A DNA stretch of 64,000 bases, taken from the NCBI GenBank assembly GCA_031763025.1, contig JASSKH010000009.1, positions 6,868,825 through 6,932,824 of the forward strand, written 5' to 3'. A program made the translations under genes and the position numbers. Below are positions 35,348 through 42,297 of this stretch, piece by piece; position 1 is the first letter of the stretch, and each line of letters opens with the position of its first letter. The notes below the pieces were generated by a model. It did not search any database. It saw only the letters and a list, made by a program, of their open reading frames with translations, and had not been told where the DNA came from. Source of the stretch: Macrocystis pyrifera. Lineage: Eukaryota; Sar; Phaeophyceae; Laminariales; Laminariaceae.

Positions 35348-38300
35348 CCGTTGGGACGCCTGCCACGATACCGGCAACACCCTTTGGCCAAAACAGTTTC
35401 TGACGCGGCGAGGTTCCGCAAATTAGGAACGTTTTTTTTTTTTCGCATCATGCCTCGTAGGTCACGGGGTTTTCCATCCGTCGATAAAGCCCACGACTAC
35501 AAAAAAAAAAAAGCGTTACTCCGTCGGTCGTAATTAATTAAAACTTGCGTTTCATTCCGTCCTGGGGACGTCGAAATGTTAAGCGTTCATTTTTTTTCTC
35601 AAGAGTCAGTTTTTGGGTCAAAGGCACAGAGCTCCTCATCAACTCAGGAGCCTCGGGAGCTCTTGGGTGCACCACTGCCACGGTATGCCTCTTAAGGTAG
35701 CCGTCGGTCGTGGACATTGGTGACACGGGTGGATCAGGGGAGGGGGGGGGGGGGTATCGTGCGTGGCTGTGGAGATTCTCGAGGCATGCATCGCGACAAG
35801 TCAAAACAAACACACCGAGGGGAAAAAAAAAGACCACAACAACAAGAACAAACAGCAGCCAGTAATAGCAGCATCTAATTAACCTCAACACCACCACCAA
35901 CGAACTGCTAACAAGGACAGCCACAACTGCAGCGATATAGGAACTAGCAAGCAAAGCGCACGGAAGCAAAAAAAAAGCATGCAGGAATAGCAGCAAAGCA
36001 CATAAAACACAGACCAGGGAACTAGCAAGCAAAGCGCACGGAAGCGAAAAAAAGCATGCACGAATAGCAGCAAAGCACAGAAAACACAGCCCAGGCACCA
36101 GGTAACAATCAATAGTTTCCGTCGTACCGCGCGCATCGAAGCCAGGGCCCATCACGTTTCCGCGACACGCCTCCACCAAACTCGGCCGCCACCCACAAAA
36201 CAGCACAGCAGCAAAGCGATTCCACGTTGACCTCTCCCATCCCCGGCCCATGCCATCTATCTATACTGCCTCCTACGACGGAAACCCGCGGCGAACATTC
36301 GACCAAAGCCCAGACCAGGCTATCACTCACACGCGATACCCCCCCTCGCACTCTGCTTCCCCCGCCCCTCCCCCCTCCGTTCTTCCCCCCACCTCTACGA
36401 CCCCTCCTCCCCCCCCCCGTCCGGACCCCTGCCTCCCTCTCCCTTCCCCGAAGCTCCACCCTCTACCCCCTACCCTCTACCTCTCTGCCCCCCTTCCCCC
36501 TTCCTCCCCCCTTTTCCCCCCATAACGCGAGAAAAACGACGCCACCAGAACAGAAAACGAAAAACAGTAGTGGTAAACACCTGGTGCCACGCGCGGTCAT
36601 CCACCGCCAGCCAGCGGGCGGCCTCGGTGGCGGCCTCGACAATCATGCCGTCCTGCAGGGGTCGCGGCAATCGCGGAGGCGTTCCCAGCACTCCTGCGAT
36701 GTTGTTACTACGACTATTAATAGTGTTGTTGTTGACGCTGCTGCTATTGCTGATCATCATCATCCCCTGCCCCGTCCCGCCGCCCCCCCGCGCCCACCCC
36801 CCCCCCCCCCCCGCCGGCTGCCGCCGCCGCCGCCGCCGCCGCCGCTGCTGTGGCTGCAGCTGCTGCTGCTGACGATGATGATGCTGATGAGAACGATGAC
36901 CCCGCCGGTACCATCCTTCCACCGCCGACGTCGCGGTGGGCAAGCGCTGCCAGAGCGACCCGCCGGGGCGAAGACGGAATGGACGCGGGGTGAACAAGAC
37001 CAGGCGGCGGCGGCGGCGGCGGCGGGGGCGCATCGCCGTGTTTCTTAGTAGTTTGGTTTTTTTATTGTTGTGGTTTTGAATTGTACACAACAGCAATATT
37101 GTCATCAGTTGTATTGATTGTTTGGCATTTTGGAACATCTGACGGGGGCCTCAACGCGGGGGGGGGATAGGGGGGGGGGGGGGGTGTACTCGATATCACG
37201 CATGGCCGTAGTCGTATGACAATAGACCCTCGCATCCCTACAATGCCGGGACGGAGCACGTCGGGTTTTCACCGACCAGGCAGATATTGCTTGCACCAAG
37301 CGCGAAGCTCCGTGAGTTGTTCAGCGAGTCGCATGACGGGTGAGCTGCATCCTACTAAGAACCGCTTGTGAGGTGGACTTCCACGTGGATGACAGCGTCA
37401 ATGAGTTAACATATTATCTGGTGTGGCCACTTCCAGAGATAGCAACGGGGGGAGGGGAGAGGGCAGGGGCGAACTCATTTGTTGCTTGCCTTAAGTCATG
37501 TGCCCATTGACCATGCATCCCTTTCGAGACGGAGCATCGTTCCTGGTCCTAATAGAGACACCTCCAACATTTGGACGTTCATTACGTTGTTTCCGTATAT
37601 TACATGGGAACTTTTTCCCTATTATTGTCCCCTTTCTGTTTCAAAAAAACAAACACGCCAATACGCATGCCATACATGAACACGAGTACAAAGCCGTCGA
37701 GGAGATGGGCCACAGCCGCAGGTGTTACACAGCGCCACCCTCTCCGACATTCACGGCCTTCACGAACTCGCATACCCCCCCCCCCCCCCCCCCCCCCCGG
37801 TACCGTGTTTTTTGTTTTGGCAGTTACCACGGCCGGCGGTCAAGTTAGACCATTTTTGTGAGGGGAGAGCTTTTACTCCGCACAAGGGGGATGATCGTAT
37901 CACGCAGTGGGTATGTATATGGTGAGGCACCCACGAGGCAGTTACATAGTAAATCCATTGCTATCTCTGGAAGTAGCCACAACAGAAATTAAATCAATTC
38001 ATTGATGCTGTCATCCATATGCAACAAAATCCGCCTCTAAAGCGGTTCTTAGTAGGATGCAGCTGACCCTTCATGCGACTCGCCGGACACCTCACGGCGC
38101 TTCGCGCTTGGTGCAAGCAATGTCTGTCTGGTCGGTGAGAACTCGACGTGCTCCGTCCCGGCATTGTAGGGGTGCGAGGGTCTATGGTCATATGACTACG
38201 GCCATGGATGATCATGAGTACCCCCCCCCCGCCCATAACCGCGTCAACATCAATCAAGCCTTACCCCCACACACAAGATCTCCCCATGTGCTCCTGGCAC

Positions 38301-39354
38301 CTCCTCGGACAACACACCCAACGCTATCAACGGCTATACTACTCGCAAGTAATACCACACTACGCTCAACGGCCACAACATTCGAACGAAAAATCATCCT
38401 GCACTCAACAACCATGATACTCGCAAGAAAAATCCTACCACCCCCAACGGTTACAATACTCGCAAGTGAAACAGCCCTACCATACACTTAAAAAGGAGAT
38501 AATAGTAAAACCACCCTACACTCAACAGGCCAACATACCCGCGAGAAACAATTGAACACTTCACGTACACCCAACGACTATAAAAATACTCGCAGGTAGA
38601 ACTCACACCACATTCAACGTCTACAATACCCGGCATACAAAATAAAACCACCCTACACTCAACGGCTAACAACACTCGCAAGCAAAACCACACGAACATG
38701 ACATATTATACCACACTACAGCAGCAGTTCATACTAATGGTACAAACCCAGCTTCTCACCGGCAACACCGCCGCGCCCGATGCCAGCCCCCCCCCCCCCT
38801 CCGCTCCCTCCTCCGGTGGACCGCCGAGGCGTCACCACCCCTCCCCCGGCGCCCGGCCCTCCCCCGCCGCAGGCGACTCCCCCCGCCGCAGCGGGTGGCC
38901 TCGCCATCGCTCTCCCGGGCGAGGAGGGAGCGGCAGATCCCCACGAAGGTCGACGGAGGCTGTCACTACAGTCGCCGCCGCTGCCATTGCCACCGTCGTT
39001 GCCGCTGTTTCGGTTGTCGCTTCTATTGCCGCCGCTAATTCTTCCACCGGGGGAGGTGGTGGTGGTGGTGTTGGCCATGGTGTCGCCGTTGCCGTTGCCG
39101 GCTGGCATGGTGCAGGCGACGCCGCCGTCCGGGCTTCCGGAGTGGCCGCCGCCACCACCGCCGCCGTCGCCGCCGCCGCGGTCGACACGAAGGAGGGGGC
39201 GAGAACTGTCCGCCGCCGTCTCTGCTGCCGCGCTGGCTCGGAGCGATCCCTGCGCAGGCGGAGTTGGGGCCATGGTAGGAGCAACGGCCGGAGCAGCAGT
39301 CGAAGCAGCAGCCGGATAAGCGACAGTGGCGGCTGCGGCGACCGGCGCCGCCGC

Positions 39355-39387
<33 letters not shown>

Positions 39388-40463
39388 GAGAGCAGGTGCG
39401 CGATGAAGAAAAACATCGCCCTCGGTTGGAGTTTCCACGGCAGTAGGCGGCGTTTTGGCATGCAACGCAGGAGCCGGGTTTGGGGACGGCGGTGTCGGCT
39501 GTTGCTCGGTCTTGGAGGACCGGGGGTGGGTCGGTCGGAAGAAGAACGGACGGACGGGCGAACAAGCGCAGCGGAGGGAGGGGGAAAGGGAGTGAGTGAA
39601 GGGAGAGTGGGAGAGGGAGGGCGACGGGGGACAGGGGACGAGAGAGGGACAGGAGGGGGGACAGGTAGAGGAGGGAGAGAGAGAGGGAGGGGGGGGAGAG
39701 GGAGAGGGAGGGGAGGGGAGGAAAGGGTAAGGAGGAGAGAGGGGACAATGGAGAGGGAGAGGGAGAAGGAGAGGGCCGATAATTGCGGTGAACGCGATAG
39801 GGCGGCCGCAGGAAGAAAGAGCAGCACCCGAGCAGAAGGGGGGAGGGGGGGGACGGCGGGGGTCGTTGGTTTTCAGGTTCTGCTCGATCGCTCATGCTTG
39901 CGCAAAATATCAACCGACCATCACCACGTAATCATACCATGGCATGCAAAATAAAAAACCAGAGGCAAGACAGCAACGAACGTACCCCCCCCCACCCCCC
40001 TCTCTTTCCTCCTCGACCGCCCTGCCCCCACCCGTCCCTCTCCTCAACCTCCGCCCGTCCTACGGGTCTCGCCAGGGAAGACCAACCATCGGAGTGGGTC
40101 GGGTCTGGTCGGGTCGCGAAGCGGGCGTGATACGAGCACGAGCATACCCGTTCTTTCTCATTTTTGTTCATTATATTATCTAGCGGTCCCCTGTCCCCTC
40201 TCTTGGGCGTGTCTCACAAGGGCAAGGCGCTCCGCACTTCTCGACAGGAGGCTCTGCAGGTCGCGGTCATTGGTGCGAAGGCGGAACTGCAGGACATCGT
40301 ACACGTCATCCGCAGCCGCCGCCTGCGTAAGTTTTTCAAAACGGTTGTACGTACCACGTATGCGTTTTTGTTTGCGCACGTTATTGATATAAACCGGAAA
40401 GCCAATCGTTTTTGTTTTTTGTTTCCAAAATTATGGCGGCAGCGGCAGAGCGGGGGGGGTAGG

Positions 40464-40494
<31 letters not shown>

Positions 40495-41216
40495 GAGGAA
40501 GAGGTAGCGCGGAGGTGACGCCGAACGTCAACGGAAGCGCGGCCAGAAGGAAAAACGGAACGACACTGCCCATTCCCATATACTCTTGGCGGGGTGTTCC
40601 ATGAAAAGAGGCGTGCACTATCAACATAATAGTGGGCATACGAAGTACACTTTTATGGTACGAGCGCGGCAGCCGGGCGATTGTGGTGGTGGTGCTATAG
40701 CGGTGGCATCATTGCCCTGCCTCGGGGCAACCTTTCGAGGGAGGGCACCGCCACGTTGCCAGCGGCCGCCTAACCTAGCTGCCGAAGGATACCGCCGCTG
40801 CAGAACCCGCGACTGAAGCTACGTGGGCCCGCCGATAAGCTCAGTGGCAACTAAATAGTCCCGATTCGCAACAGCCCACATCTGCCAACATGAACAACAG
40901 CTCGGCCAGGCGCGCAAAAACCCACACCAGTACGACCTTCCTCATGCAACAGCAGCAGTCATCCAAACGTGGAACGAAAGGCGCACGGCCCCGCAAACTC
41001 CCTGTTGGTGGAAAGTACATACACGAAAAAGAAAATTCTACTGGTACATCAGTACGAACACAAATAGTGCCGGGCACGGAAACGCAGCCGTCAGTGCGCA
41101 AAAGCAGGGCAGGGACATACCCTCAGGCCATGCTCGCACAGCAGTTGACAGTAGTGAGCAACGAATATTATGTACGCGTACGTTCAGCAACCATCGTACA
41201 TCAATCAATCAATCGG

Positions 41217-41272
<56 letters not shown>

Positions 41273-42080
41273 CCAACCAACCTACCAATCGATCAAATCA
41301 ACCAATCAACCATTGCGGAAGCAGCGGCTGCGGTGGGGTCGTTATTTGCTGCACTGCTTTCGGTCGGTGTACTCTCTCCGCATATGTATGATATAATGTC
41401 CGCACCTCGTGCCTCACAACGCCGGGCTGCTGCGCCTCGCGCACTTGACCACTTCCCGGCAACGACGATTGCTGTTGCTGCTGCTGCTGCTGCTGTTTGC
41501 TGCTGATTCCTTCCCTCAAGTCTCGAGCCCTCCTCGACGGCAGGGCCAGGGGCTCCTCCTCCGGCGGCGGCGGCGGCAGCAGCTGTTGCTGTAGTTGCTG
41601 CTACGGCTTCGTTGTTAGAATGAGGCGTTTCTGTCGTCGCCGTCGCTGCACCCGCAAGCGAGGAACGATGCAACTCCAGGAGCATGTCGGCCGCGCTCGT
41701 CGGCGACCTGTCCATGGCTGCTTTTACGGACAGACACGGCAGACAGACAACAGCAGAATAGGTAGTAGGTACCTCTTGCCGCAAGCTGTTCGCTTTTGGG
41801 GGGAGGCGGGGTCAGGAGCAGAGGGTGGTGGGGCAGGGGGGGGTGGACGGGGGGGATTGAGAATGTGCACACAGCGGGCGGGTTGGTCGTGACAGGGATA
41901 TCCTCTTTTTTCGAAATAGAATGCCGCCCATTACAGAGTTGCCTGGTACCAGGTACCAGGTAGCTTACAGCAGCAGCAGCAGCACGTACCTGTAGTTTTC
42001 TCCTCGTTGGGTACAGACGTAACAGGCGTACAGAAGGTCAGCGTAGAGTTTGAACTTCGCGAAGTTTATGCACGAGACAT
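14728..42080 (-). CDS. Ankyrin-repeat / PP2C protein phosphatase fusion, whole gene
   Basis: At least 15 minus-strand exons encode about 920 residues. Exon spans from 5' to 3' are 42080-41990, 41707-41406, 40322-40218, 36652-36581, 35188-35078, 34513-34391, 32474-32364, 28840-28727, 28061-27847, 24606-24433, 23382-23259, 20106-19324, 18502-18378, 15866-15711 and 14892-14728. Residues of about 130-345 hold helical and ankyrin-type repeats; about 395-905 form a PPM/PP2C catalytic domain. The metal-site motifs are all present: [37 protein letters not shown] and [12 protein letters not shown]2C enzymes remove phosphate from Ser/Thr using two Mn/Mg ions, and the ankyrin part would be expected to bind a partner protein. 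Nearly all junctions agree in phase. Odd points are a 1-base frame break in exon 13, a frame conflict in exon 2 and a large insert in exon 12. The start codon is not identified; further 5' exons may lie between 42.1 and 46 kb. Confidence 0.85.
14893..15710 (-). other. PP2C intron 14
   Basis: Holds a degenerate GAGCATCAA/AAGCATCAA tract (15030-15230), a CAG run (15424-15455) and C runs; donor GTAGGG after 15711. Confidence 0.7.
15711..15866 (-). CDS. PP2C exon 14
   Basis: 52 residues, phase 0-0. [20 protein letters not shown] then [20 protein letters not shown]. The Asp of DGVWD is the conserved metal ligand of PP2C motif 8. Good acceptor (TTACGGTTCAG). Confidence 0.95.
16613..16900 (-). CDS. 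Unidentified open frame inside a PP2C intron
   Basis: About 90 codons on the minus strand without a stop, including [40 protein letters not shown] and [16 protein letters not shown], then TAG. Composition looks protein-like rather than low-complexity, unlike the surroundings. There is no ATG near the 5' end and no clear splice acceptor, and it does not fit the phosphatase frame. It could be a fragment of a mobile-element protein or an alternative exon; not recognised. Confidence 0.3.
17657..17762. mobile_element. Family-B MITE, best copy
   Basis: Inverted ends TGACCCTTTTTTTAGTGCCG and complement; arms CCGCAGTCCCGTTT and ATACGGGACTGCGG around ACAAACTACT. About 100 bp. Confidence 0.85.
18008..18165. 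mobile_element. Family-C MITE
   Basis: Starts TAGTGCCAGTTGCCCGATAG and ends GTACCGGCACTG, with an internal TGCGGAGTAATTGGTGCCGG shared with 22.7 and 59.2 kb. Confidence 0.65.
18378..18502 (-). CDS. PP2C exon 13, one base short
   Basis: After a strong acceptor (CTCCCTCCAACAG) one frame reads [19 protein letters not shown], and the next frame reads [20 protein letters not shown] and GQQ. Together they give the PP2C segment that contains the conserved (S/T)RxFGD. The length is 125 bases where 126 would keep phase. The break lies at the four-base C run (plus strand 18444-18447). A sequencing error in a homopolymer is the simplest reading; a real frameshift is possible. The 3' boundary would be CAG followed by GCGCGT, a non-GT donor, so it too is uncertain. 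Confidence 0.8.
18780..19099 (+). mobile_element. SINE-like element in a PP2C intron
   Basis: Contains GGCAGTTACATGGTGAACCC, AAGCGGTTCATAGGATGCAG and GGCCATGCATGCTATCGAGT, and ends in C-rich DNA. Head and T run absent. Inserted antisense to the gene. Confidence 0.85.
19324..20106 (-). CDS. PP2C exon 12 with large low-complexity insert
   Basis: A 261-residue exon, phase 0-0. It begins [14 protein letters not shown] and [19 protein letters not shown], the PP2C core strands. It ends [20 protein letters not shown] and [20 protein letters not shown] before a GTGAGG donor. In between lies an insert of about 185 residues made of poly-Gly, Ala-rich and acidic Glu/Asp runs, with one short ordered-looking piece ([20 protein letters not shown]). 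In typical PP2C proteins GDSRA and the SRDH-type motif are about ten residues apart. The insert is in frame, which argues that it is translated. Confidence 0.93.
20220..20426. repeat. Tandem repeat AGATAGATGATCTAC
   Basis: About 14 imperfect 14-15 bp units in a PP2C intron. A second, shorter cluster (GATGATCTGTA) lies at 20770-20830. Confidence 0.8.
20502..20715. mobile_element. Nested family-A MITEs (outer element)
   Basis: An outer copy (20502-20535 and 20646-20715, AAATGGG subtype) is split by an inner complete copy at 20536-20645 (GTTAACGGG subtype). The inner ends are TATTACGGGGGTCC and GGACCCCCCGTAATA. Confidence 0.88.
21479..21588. mobile_element. Family-A MITE, copy 9
   Basis: TATTACAGGGAGCCACAG left end, TATGGTCCCCCGAAATA right end; AAATAGG subtype. 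Confidence 0.82.
22000..22300. repeat. AACCC-type microsatellite and surrounding A/C-rich DNA
   Basis: Perfect CCAACCCAACCCAACCC at 22252-22288 with degenerate flanks. Intronic. Confidence 0.7.
22378..22630 (+). mobile_element. SINE-like element, two overlapping 3' pieces
   Basis: A tail fragment (22378-22418, GGCGTGGTTATATACGACTA type, GAGTAC plus C) is followed by a longer copy (22437-22617) starting TCATGCGACTCGCCGGACAC. The second copy again begins just behind the first one's C-rich tail. Confidence 0.8.
22685..22925. mobile_element. Family-C MITE cluster
   Basis: AGTGCCGATTGCCCCTCTAT, AATACCGGCACTATAT and repeated ACCGGCACTA. Probably one element with internal duplications. Confidence 0.65.
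22960..23187 (+). mobile_element. LINE 3' end, decayed
   Basis: GGGAGATAGACGGTGGCCAC, GGAAGGGGATAAGAT and GTCAATGGTCAAATG parallel the LINE at 10510-10706. It ends GAATACG before a C-rich run. Confidence 0.75.
23259..23382 (-). CDS. PP2C exon 11
   Basis: Completes an Arg codon, then [20 protein letters not shown] and [16 protein letters not shown], followed by GTGAGA. It corresponds to the PP2C helix pair between DGHGG and the SGSTA strand. Confidence 0.93.
23685..23725 (-). pseudogene. Decayed copy of PP2C exon 10 donor end
   Basis: TTTTTTCAAGTCGCGCTTAC resembles the intron/donor flank at 24413-24433. It is truncated by a poly-C run. Confidence 0.45.
23727..23795. repeat. Poly-C tract of nearly 70 bases
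   Basis: Interrupted by a single A; lies between an exon-copy fragment and a LINE tail. Confidence 0.85.
23796..23864 (+). mobile_element. LINE 3' tail fragment
   Basis: GTGCTCCGTCTCGAAAGGGA to CAACAAATGAGTAC, then C-rich DNA; starts directly behind a poly-C tract. Confidence 0.85.
24036..24109 (-). pseudogene. Partial copy of PP2C exon 10 (3' part)
   Basis: Minus strand CTGATGGAGTGC and CCGGGGGTCGGACGATCG followed by GTAAGC match the 3' 55 bases of the true exon and its donor. It breaks off into poly-C at the position where the exon's middle should be. Confidence 0.7.
24105..24320. repeat. Poly-C tracts inside the PP2C gene
   Basis: Runs at 24109-24175, 24195-24225, 24247-24262 and 24270-24295 with scattered T and A. 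The length is unlikely to be exact. Confidence 0.8.
24433..24606 (-). CDS. PP2C exon 10, DGHGG exon
   Basis: [20 protein letters not shown], then [20 protein letters not shown] and [22 protein letters not shown] is the hallmark metal-binding motif of PP2C. The acceptor (TTGTTTCAG) and donor (GTAAGG) are clear and the phases match both neighbours. Confidence 0.96.
24749..24827. repeat. Poly-G tract
   Basis: About 75 bases of G with few interruptions, between true exon 10 and its first partial copy. Confidence 0.85.
24749..25400 (-). pseudogene. Three partial copies of the PP2C exon 10 acceptor end
   Basis: On the minus strand, GGCACAACCTGACCCC, TCATCGACCCGGAGGCGCGA and a preceding TTTTAG acceptor recur near 24862-24815, 25073-25028 and 25280-25225. 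Each carries about 150 bp of the same upstream intron (including GTACCTGGTAAACAA) and each breaks off into poly-C (poly-G on plus) before the DGHGG part. They keep splice acceptors but no catalytic residues. Confidence 0.75.
25850..26075. repeat. CCAACCAA-type microsatellite
   Basis: Degenerate ACCAACCAACCA tract within the intron; no coding sense. Confidence 0.8.
26188..26645 (+). mobile_element. SINE-like element, head present, 3' end missing
   Basis: GGGCGTCGGTTGTCAACGAC head, a degenerate T run, GGCGGTCAAGTGACAGTAG, the ACTCATTGAAGCTGTCATCC module and CCGTCCCGGCATTGTAGG. It stops before the poly-C tail. Confidence 0.85.
27050..27200. repeat. CTG and GCC trinucleotide runs
   Basis: About 15 CTG units then about 12 GCC units and GCCGCT units. 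Intronic in the phosphatase gene. Confidence 0.9.
27720..27811 (+). mobile_element. SINE-like 3' fragment with 50-base poly-C
   Basis: TATGGTCACACAACTACGGC and GATATCGAGTAC followed by Cs to 27811. It sits 36 bp from the PP2C exon 9 donor. Confidence 0.85.
27847..28061 (-). CDS. PP2C exon 9, first catalytic exon
   Basis: [20 protein letters not shown], a Gly/Thr-rich linker, then [20 protein letters not shown] and [11 protein letters not shown] is the first PP2C motif; its Glu and Asp contact the metals. It joins in phase 0 to the ankyrin exon upstream, and ends AG before GTGAGC. Confidence 0.94.
28385..28725. repeat. CCATC/CATAC-type degenerate microsatellite
   Basis: ATCCCATCCCATCCCAT and ATGCCAT/ATACCAT variants over 330 bp, ending at the donor of the next exon. 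Confidence 0.85.
28727..28840 (-). CDS. Ankyrin-type exon 8
   Basis: 38 residues, phase 0-0: [20 protein letters not shown] then [27 protein letters not shown] matches the ankyrin helix-1 signature (G.TPLH.A). It is followed by the PP2C start exon. Confidence 0.88.
28870..29225. repeat. CAACAC minisatellite
   Basis: ACCAACACCAACACCAACAC units with GCGAACGGCCAACATTAACG variants; about 350 bp in the intron. Confidence 0.9.
29404..29460 (-). mobile_element. LINE 3' tail fragment
   Basis: Plus strand CACTTGTTGCTTGCCTTAGT and CTGACCATTAACCACGTATC are the reverse of the LINE end, flanked by G-rich runs on both sides. Confidence 0.8.
29567..30160 (-). mobile_element. SINE-like element, near full length, carrying a MITE
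   Basis: Minus strand from the head (GTAAATCACGCCTCTCACTA) through GATCATTTTCGTGCG, the ATTGACGCTGTAATCC module and the tail to GAGTACTCTCCCCC. A family-A MITE interrupts it at 29886-29992. Confidence 0.88.
29886..29992. mobile_element. Family-A MITE, copy 10, inside a SINE-like copy
   Basis: TATTACGGGGGTCCATAG to CGGTCCCCCGTAA. The SINE sequence resumes on both sides. Confidence 0.9.
30357..30680. repeat. Tandem array, about 40-bp unit
   Basis: Eight units of the type CACGTGTGATAATATAACAC then ACTACCGTATATCAC. Each contains a near-palindrome CACACG(T/G)GTGATA. Confidence 0.9.
31259..31693 (+). CDS. Unidentified 144-codon open frame
   Basis: Begins [20 protein letters not shown] and includes [40 protein letters not shown] and a stop after TRQTTNTP. 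Composition is protein-like with no low-complexity runs. It is antisense to the phosphatase gene and inside one of its introns. An upstream frame at 30724-31044 ends with a vaguely similar [16 protein letters not shown]. It may be a relic of a mobile-element protein; the family is not recognised. Confidence 0.35.
   Translation: MGAHNITDKTDHRSSVHDLDHLGTTDSWSVHVPGTQHNLHILRAYLARWEPRKPLFCVGHVPQQRTYPAHNIFPHKRQAGWDLQIIRITDRDLPHLSEKALKLLGISVGYIRQLGLKCGRTFAPARRIRGTIAPYNTRQTTNTP
31720..31960. repeat. GGGTCG-rich degenerate tandem repeat
   Basis: Three to four units of about 70 bp built on CACGGGTCGGGTCGG and TTTTTGAAGTCC/TTTCCAAACTCT, ending in the complementary ACCCGACCCGACC, so the ends can pair. 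Confidence 0.7.
32364..32474 (-). CDS. Ankyrin exon 7
   Basis: 37 residues, phase 0-0: [20 protein letters not shown] then [18 protein letters not shown] textbook ankyrin repeat (D..GRTAL.LAAE.GHLD...LLL). Acceptor CGCCGTCCAG, donor GTACAT. Confidence 0.94.
32515..32725. repeat. GTGGTCGTT/GTTGTT microsatellite
   Basis: Degenerate TGTGGTCGTTGTGGTCGCTG units, directly upstream of the ankyrin exon acceptor. Confidence 0.85.
32779..32889. mobile_element. Family-A MITE, copy 11
   Basis: TATTTACGGGGGTCTATAG to GGACCCCCGTATTA; GTTAACAGG subtype. Confidence 0.88.
33282..33392. mobile_element. Family-A MITE, copy 12, inverted
   Basis: ATACGGGGG with an extended G run, core reversed, right end GGTCCCCCGTGG. 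Confidence 0.85.
33574..33617 (+). mobile_element. SINE-like tail fragment
   Basis: CACGACTATGGCCATGCATA then TCGGTACCCCCCC. It starts behind a C run and lies just upstream of a full copy. Confidence 0.65.
33659..34167 (+). mobile_element. SINE-like element, full length
   Basis: Head GGTTGGCAACGACACTG, CTCACTACGTAAGCTAGACG, T run (33737-33749), CGGTCACAGCTGGCCGATCG, all internal modules, and tail AATGAGTACA plus C. It carries a 7-bp insertion CCTGGTA at 33840-33846 not found in other copies. Confidence 0.92.
34391..34513 (-). CDS. Ankyrin exon 6
   Basis: 41 residues, phase 0-0: [20 protein letters not shown] then [20 protein letters not shown] and [16 protein letters not shown] is the canonical ankyrin signature. 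Donor GTAAGT, acceptor CCCACCGCAG. Confidence 0.95.
35078..35188 (-). CDS. Exon 5 of the ankyrin-PP2C gene
   Basis: 37 residues, phase 0-0: [20 protein letters not shown] then [17 protein letters not shown]. Helical, charged; not a clear ankyrin repeat. It may cap the repeat stack. Confidence 0.82.
35274..35346. repeat. Poly-G tract, 73 bases
   Basis: Uninterrupted G run behind CAGCAG and GGTGGTGG repeats, 86 bp upstream of an exon acceptor on the minus strand. Confidence 0.9.
35939..36094. repeat. Tandem duplication, 77-bp unit
   Basis: Two copies of GGAACTAGCAAGCAAAGCGC ... AGCAGCAAAGCACA, differing at a few bases. Confidence 0.85.
36581..36652 (-). CDS. Exon 4 of the ankyrin-PP2C gene
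   Basis: 24 residues, phase 0-0: [20 protein letters not shown] and AWHQ. Acceptor CGACCCCTGCAG, donor GTGTTT. Predicted amphipathic helix. Confidence 0.78.
37165..37448 (-). mobile_element. SINE-like element, 5'-truncated
   Basis: Reverse copy from TCTCTGGAAGTGGCCAC to GAGTACA plus C (G runs at 37161-37184). On the minus strand it follows directly behind the C-rich tail of the LINE fragment at 37470. Confidence 0.88.
37470..37645 (-). mobile_element. LINE 3' end fragment
   Basis: Plus strand TCATTTGTTGCTTGCCTTAA, CCTTTCGAGACGGAGC, GACACCTCCAAC and CATTACGTTGTTTCC are the reverse of 10545-10706. Confidence 0.85.
37797..38229 (+). mobile_element. SINE-like element behind a C run
   Basis: Begins at GGTACCGTG and a T run (37809-37819) directly after a 22-base C tract, and ends ATCATGAGTAC plus C. 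The head upstream of the T run is absent. Confidence 0.88.
38760..39900. other. GC-rich low-complexity region in a PP2C intron
   Basis: CCG/GCC/GGC and GGGAGA repeats produce long open frames on both strands (Pro/Ala/Ser- or Arg/Gly-rich). A good donor-like GTGAGAAG exists on the minus strand at 38762. No frame connects in phase 0 to both neighbouring exons, so I do not call an exon. Confidence 0.5.
40218..40322 (-). CDS. Exon 3 of the ankyrin-PP2C gene
   Basis: 35 residues, phase 0-0: [20 protein letters not shown] then [15 protein letters not shown]. Acceptor AACTTACGCAG, donor GTGAGA. Helical pair, compatible with a degenerate ankyrin unit. Confidence 0.8.
41195..41290. repeat. TCAA microsatellite
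   Basis: About 18 near-perfect TCAA units. Confidence 0.95.
41406..41707 (-). CDS. Exon 2 of the ankyrin-PP2C gene, frame conflict
   Basis: The 5' part continues the preceding exon in phase as [18 protein letters not shown]. The 3' part needs another frame ([21 protein letters not shown], then GTGCGG) to join the next exon in phase 0. In between lie GCC/GCA/CAG repeats coding for Ala or Gln. The change of frame falls somewhere between about 41619 and the exon end. It may be a sequence error, a tiny intron or a real frameshift. Confidence 0.55.
41990..42080 (-). CDS. Probable exon 1 or early exon of the ankyrin-PP2C gene
   Basis: Only one frame is open: [26 protein letters not shown], then an Arg codon split by an excellent GTACGT donor. 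It joins in phase to SPTSAADM in the next exon. The acceptor at 42081-42082 is plausible but weak, and further upstream exons are expected. Confidence 0.55.
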
Positions 42081-42297
42081 CTCAAGGCACAAACAGTGGT
42101 GGTTGAAATCCCGAGTACAGCAGTAGTTGATATTCAGTAAGCCGTCGCTACGGAGTCCACGGGTGATATGCTGGTGTAGATGTACGTGTACTGCTGCAGC
42201 TGCTGTACCCGTGCGGTTGCGTGCCTCCCGTCTGCTATTGCTACCAGCTACCGGAGGGTACTACTCTGTAACCCACTATTAATATTAATAAGTTCTC

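Noticed and set aside
35885-36250. Minus-strand Leu/Phe/Cys-rich frame resembling membrane helices
   Set aside because: Built on a tandem 77-bp duplication with A-rich DNA; the helix look comes from poly-A read as Phe on the minus strand.
38698-39954. Plus-strand 418-codon frame and long minus-strand Ala/Ser/Pro frames
   Set aside because: Both strands are open because of GCC/GGC/GGA repeats. None joins in phase to neighbouring exons, and there is no recognisable domain.
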